This document shows positions 61,646 to 64,000 of a stretch of 64,000 nt of DNA, in pieces. Origin of the DNA: Thalassotalea euphylliae (lineage in GTDB: Bacteria > Pseudomonadota > Gammaproteobacteria > Enterobacterales > Alteromonadaceae); contig NZ_QUOT01000001.1 in NCBI RefSeq assembly GCF_003390375.1, positions 1,860,001 to 1,924,000 on the forward strand, written 5' to 3'. Position 1 is the first letter of the stretch. Each line of letters starts with the position of its first letter. Position numbers and translations under genes: made by a program. The notes under the pieces were generated by a model. That model worked only from the letters and a program-made list of their open reading frames with translations, ran no database searches and had not been told where the DNA came from.

Positions 61646-62671
61646 ATGAAGCCTGCAGTTAATGCAGCTGTCACTACGGCAGCCAGATCACAATCTAGCT
61701 TAGCACAATCCAGCTCAGCACAATCCGGCCCAGCGCAATATTGCTACGGGCTGGATATTGGTGGCACAAAAATAGAAATTGCCGTATTCGATAACCAGCT
61801 GAGTTTAGTCGACAGCTGGCGCACACCAACCCCAACAGATAACTACCAAGCATTTATTGCCACAGTCGCTAGCCTAGTGCAGCAAGCTGAGCAAAAGTTT
61901 GGTGCCACTAACGCTATTGGCATCGGTATGCCGGGCATTATCGATTCACAAGGACGGGTAAAATCCGCCAATATTCCTTGTGCAACCGGCCAACAACTTG
62001 CACAAGACTTGCAGCAAGCGTTGGCGCAGCCACTACACATTGCTAATGATTGCCATTTATTTGCGCTATCTGAAGCCAATGGTGGTGCAGGCGATGGCAA
62101 AATGAATGTTTACGGCGCGATAATCGGCACGGGGGCCGCAGGTGGCTTTTGTATTAATGGTCAACTGGCTAAAAGTCGCCAAAATATTATTGGTGAATAT
62201 GGCCATATTGCCGCTTCAGCTAGTGTGATTAATCAATATCAATTACCGATCAACGCCTGTGGTTGTGGCCTACAAGGCTGTTATGAAACTTATATTGCTG
62301 GCCCAGGTTTAGCTAAGCTTTATCAGCATTTTGGTGCAGATAAGGCAGATACCAAAGTCTTTGTTGAACAGCTGAAGGCTGGTGACACTATCGCCAAACA
62401 AACCTTTGACTGTTATATGGATTTACTAGGAGCTGCCTTTGCAAGCCTAGTGTTAAGTTATGATCCTGATGTTATCGTTGTTGGTGGAGGCTTATCGAAA
62501 ATTACCGCGATTATTGACGCCCTTCCAACGGCTATTGCCAAACACCTGTTTGCCGGAGTTGAAGTGCCACCAGTACAAGCGGCAAAATTCGGTGATTCTA
62601 GCGGCGTACGCGGCGCCGCAATTCTGGGAACACAGTTAGCTAAAAATGACGTAAATGGAGAGCGTTTGTGA
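61646..62671 (+). CDS. agaK: ROK-family sugar kinase, probable GalNAc kinase AgaK
   Basis: 341 residues, 3 bases after agaS. ROK kinase: ATP motif YGLDIGGTKIEIAVFD (starting ~33), GIGMPGIID, IANDCHLFALSEA with the catalytic Asp, GTGAAGGFCING, and the zinc cluster NACGCGLQGCYETYIAGP. The first ~30 residues are a low-complexity Gln/Ser/Ala tail encoded by 15-bp tandem repeats and are not part of the usual fold. It phosphorylates the GalNAc brought in by the permease; specificity for GalNAc rather than GlcNAc is inferred from agaS/agaZ/agaA. Confidence 0.88.
   Translation: MKPAVNAAVTTAARSQSSLAQSSSAQSGPAQYCYGLDIGGTKIEIAVFDNQLSLVDSWRTPTPTDNYQAFIATVASLVQQAEQKFGATNAIGIGMPGIIDSQGRVKSANIPCATGQQLAQDLQQALAQPLHIANDCHLFALSEANGGAGDGKMNVYGAIIGTGAAGGFCINGQLAKSRQNIIGEYGHIAASASVINQYQLPINACGCGLQGCYETYIAGPGLAKLYQHFGADKADTKVFVEQLKAGDTIAKQTFDCYMDLLGAAFASLVLSYDPDVIVVGGGLSKITAIIDALPTAIAKHLFAGVEVPPVQAAKFGDSSGVRGAAILGTQLAKNDVNGERL
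61689..61733 (+). repeat. Three 15-bp tandem repeats in the 5' end of agaK
   Basis: CACAATCTAGCTTAG, CACAATCCAGCTCAG, CACAATCCGGCCCAG; in-frame, encoding a Gln-Ser-Ser/Ala type repeat ahead of the kinase fold. Confidence 0.8.
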
Positions 62672-63885
62672 ACATACCGCTAGATACACAAAAAAATCAG
62701 CCACTACCGGCTCGCTACTACCTTACTGCTAAGCAAATTTTTACTGAGCAGCAAGTACTTGAACATGCCTATGTGTTAATCGAGCAAGGGCAAATTGCCG
62801 CCATCGAACAAAGCCCAAGTACAGATTTACCGGTACTCGATTTAGGTGATAATAGTGTCTTGCCAGGCTTTCTTGATCTTCATATTCACGGCCGTGAAGG
62901 TTGTGACATTATGGATGCTAAACGCGAGTCAATTGAAACCATTTCACGCTCACTAGCCAAACATGGTGTAGTCGGCTTTTTAGGTACCACAGTCACTTCG
63001 ACATGGCAGAATACGCTCGACGCATTTCGCTGTGTTGGCGAGGCTTATCACCAACAACCCAGCGGTGCACAAGTGTTAGGAGCCTACAACGAAGGTTTGT
63101 TCTTTACCAAAGATCACAAAGGCGCCCACGACGAGCAATACTTTTTGCCGCTGACAAAAGACAATATCGATGCAATTATCGATGCCGCGCAGGGCTCATT
63201 AAAAGTCGTAGCATTGGCACCAGAATTAGAAAACTCTGAACACATTATCCCTTACCTAAAAAGCAAAGGGATTCGCACTATGCTTGGCCATACTTCTGCT
63301 AACTATCAGCAAACCTGCGATGCCCTGCATGCCGGTGCCTGTGGTGGGGTGCATGTGTTTAATGGCATGAAAGGTATTCATCATAGAGACCCTGGTTGTG
63401 CTGGTGCGGTGCTACTTGAACAAGATGCCTATGTTGAAGTGATCGCCGATGGTATTCATCTGCACCCTGCGATTTTGCAATTGATTTATCGCTTAAAAGG
63501 CGCCGAGAAAATGGGCTTGATCAGTGATTGTATTGTTGCTGGTGGGCTTAACGATGGTCAATATCGCCTTGGCATGTTGGATGTATTCGTCAATGAAGGC
63601 ATTGCTCGCACAGACACAGGTTCACTTGCCGGCAGTACCTTAACTTTAGAGCAAGCAGTCGCTAATTTGATCAAGCTTGCTGATATTCCAGCGCTTGATG
63701 CCGTGCATACCGCCAGTTTACGACCTGCCGAATTTCTTGGCATCGACGATCAGTTAGGCAGTATTAAAGTGGGCAAACGTGCCTGTTTTGCCATTGTTGA
63801 CGACAATTATGATGTGCAAGCAACCTTGATTGATGGTCAAGTAGTTTACGGCGCAGCGACCCTATCAGTGTCAGAGCCAGCATAA
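62668..63885 (+). CDS. agaA: AgaA, N-acetylgalactosamine-6-phosphate deacetylase (NagA family)
   Basis: 405 residues from a GTG that overlaps the agaK stop (GTGA), so translation is coupled. NagA-like amidohydrolase: metal site LDLHIHGREGCD, AYNEGLFF with the metal-binding Glu region (the usual LEGPF is changed to YNEGLFF), LGHTSANY, HVFNGMKGIHHRDPG, catalytic Asp in LISDCIVAGG, and DTGSLAGSTLTLEQA. It removes acetate from GalNAc-6-phosphate before AgaS. NagA on GlcNAc-6-P is the alternative, disfavoured by context. Confidence 0.9.
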   Translation: MNIPLDTQKNQPLPARYYLTAKQIFTEQQVLEHAYVLIEQGQIAAIEQSPSTDLPVLDLGDNSVLPGFLDLHIHGREGCDIMDAKRESIETISRSLAKHGVVGFLGTTVTSTWQNTLDAFRCVGEAYHQQPSGAQVLGAYNEGLFFTKDHKGAHDEQYFLPLTKDNIDAIIDAAQGSLKVVALAPELENSEHIIPYLKSKGIRTMLGHTSANYQQTCDALHAGACGGVHVFNGMKGIHHRDPGCAGAVLLEQDAYVEVIADGIHLHPAILQLIYRLKGAEKMGLISDCIVAGGLNDGQYRLGMLDVFVNEGIARTDTGSLAGSTLTLEQAVANLIKLADIPALDAVHTASLRPAEFLGIDDQLGSIKVGKRACFAIVDDNYDVQATLIDGQVVYGAATLSVSEPA

Positions 63886-64000
63886 GCACTAAGCTTTTAA
63901 TTGCCGATACCAACCTTAGTTATTGACATCGGTAGTTTATAGAAAGTACTGCTCAAGATTTTTTAGCAGTGCCGATTGAGGCAAGCTCACCAATGCCTGC

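Noticed and set aside
63886..64000. Possible further gene at the right edge
   Set aside because: No convincing start or coding frame in the last 115 bases; only spacer after agaA is visible.

Overview
The window reads as a chromosomal stretch of a marine gammaproteobacterium of the Alteromonadales, plausibly Colwelliaceae (Thalassotalea/Colwellia-like). The basis is the rsmI/lpoA-yraN-diaA-dolP gene order, recA next to mutS, a bacterial type A RNase P RNA, many TonB-dependent receptors and sulfatases, and moderately AT-rich sequence. The genus is an inference; nothing here fixes the species.

Region 1 (1-10,080) is the end of a type VI secretion (T6SS) locus: the 3' part of tssM, vgrG, a small unknown gene, an unknown 590-residue membrane protein, a very unusual channel-like receptor (a Cache sensor domain joined to what looks like a complete pentameric ligand-gated ion channel), a CSS-motif/EAL c-di-GMP phosphodiesterase, and a convergent PAAR-spike gene. 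Region 2 (10,180-10,875) is rnpB on the minus strand, followed downstream by a diverged partial second copy of its 3' half, each with its own terminator. Region 3 (10,929-22,690) is housekeeping: a STAS-like gene, rsmI, lpoA-yraN-diaA-dolP, an unknown lipoprotein, recA with a perfect LexA box, mutS, and two small unknown genes.

Region 4 (22,738-63,885) is a large locus for sulfated glycosaminoglycans, best read as chondroitin/dermatan sulfate. It holds two PL8 chondroitin-ABC-lyase-like enzymes (one with two LamG domains), a PL6 chondroitinase-B-like lyase fused to a DUF1961-like domain, three sulfatases, a GH105 unsaturated uronyl hydrolase, a DUF4861 lipoprotein and two TonB-dependent receptors. 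The uronate half of the product is handled by a TRAP transporter, KduI, KduD and KdgK. The N-acetylgalactosamine half is handled by an FHS-family permease, AgaK, AgaA, AgaS and an AgaZ/KbaZ-type protein. A GntR/FadR-type regulator lies beside kdgK and a DeoR/AgaR-type regulator beside the GalNAc genes.

A motif close to TTGTATGATAACA recurs in front of most uronate/lyase/receptor units, while CTTTCATTT-type elements sit only in front of the GalNAc genes. This suggests two regulons for the two halves of one polymer. The likely flow is: TonB receptors import oligosaccharides; lyases, sulfatases and the lipoprotein GH105 finish depolymerisation in the periplasm or at the surface; the unsaturated uronate and GalNAc then enter the cytoplasm by separate transporters. 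Eda, a tagatose-bisphosphate aldolase (AgaY/KbaY) and a sulfatase-maturating enzyme are not in the window. No tRNA, rRNA, CRISPR array, intact insertion sequence or prophage was seen.
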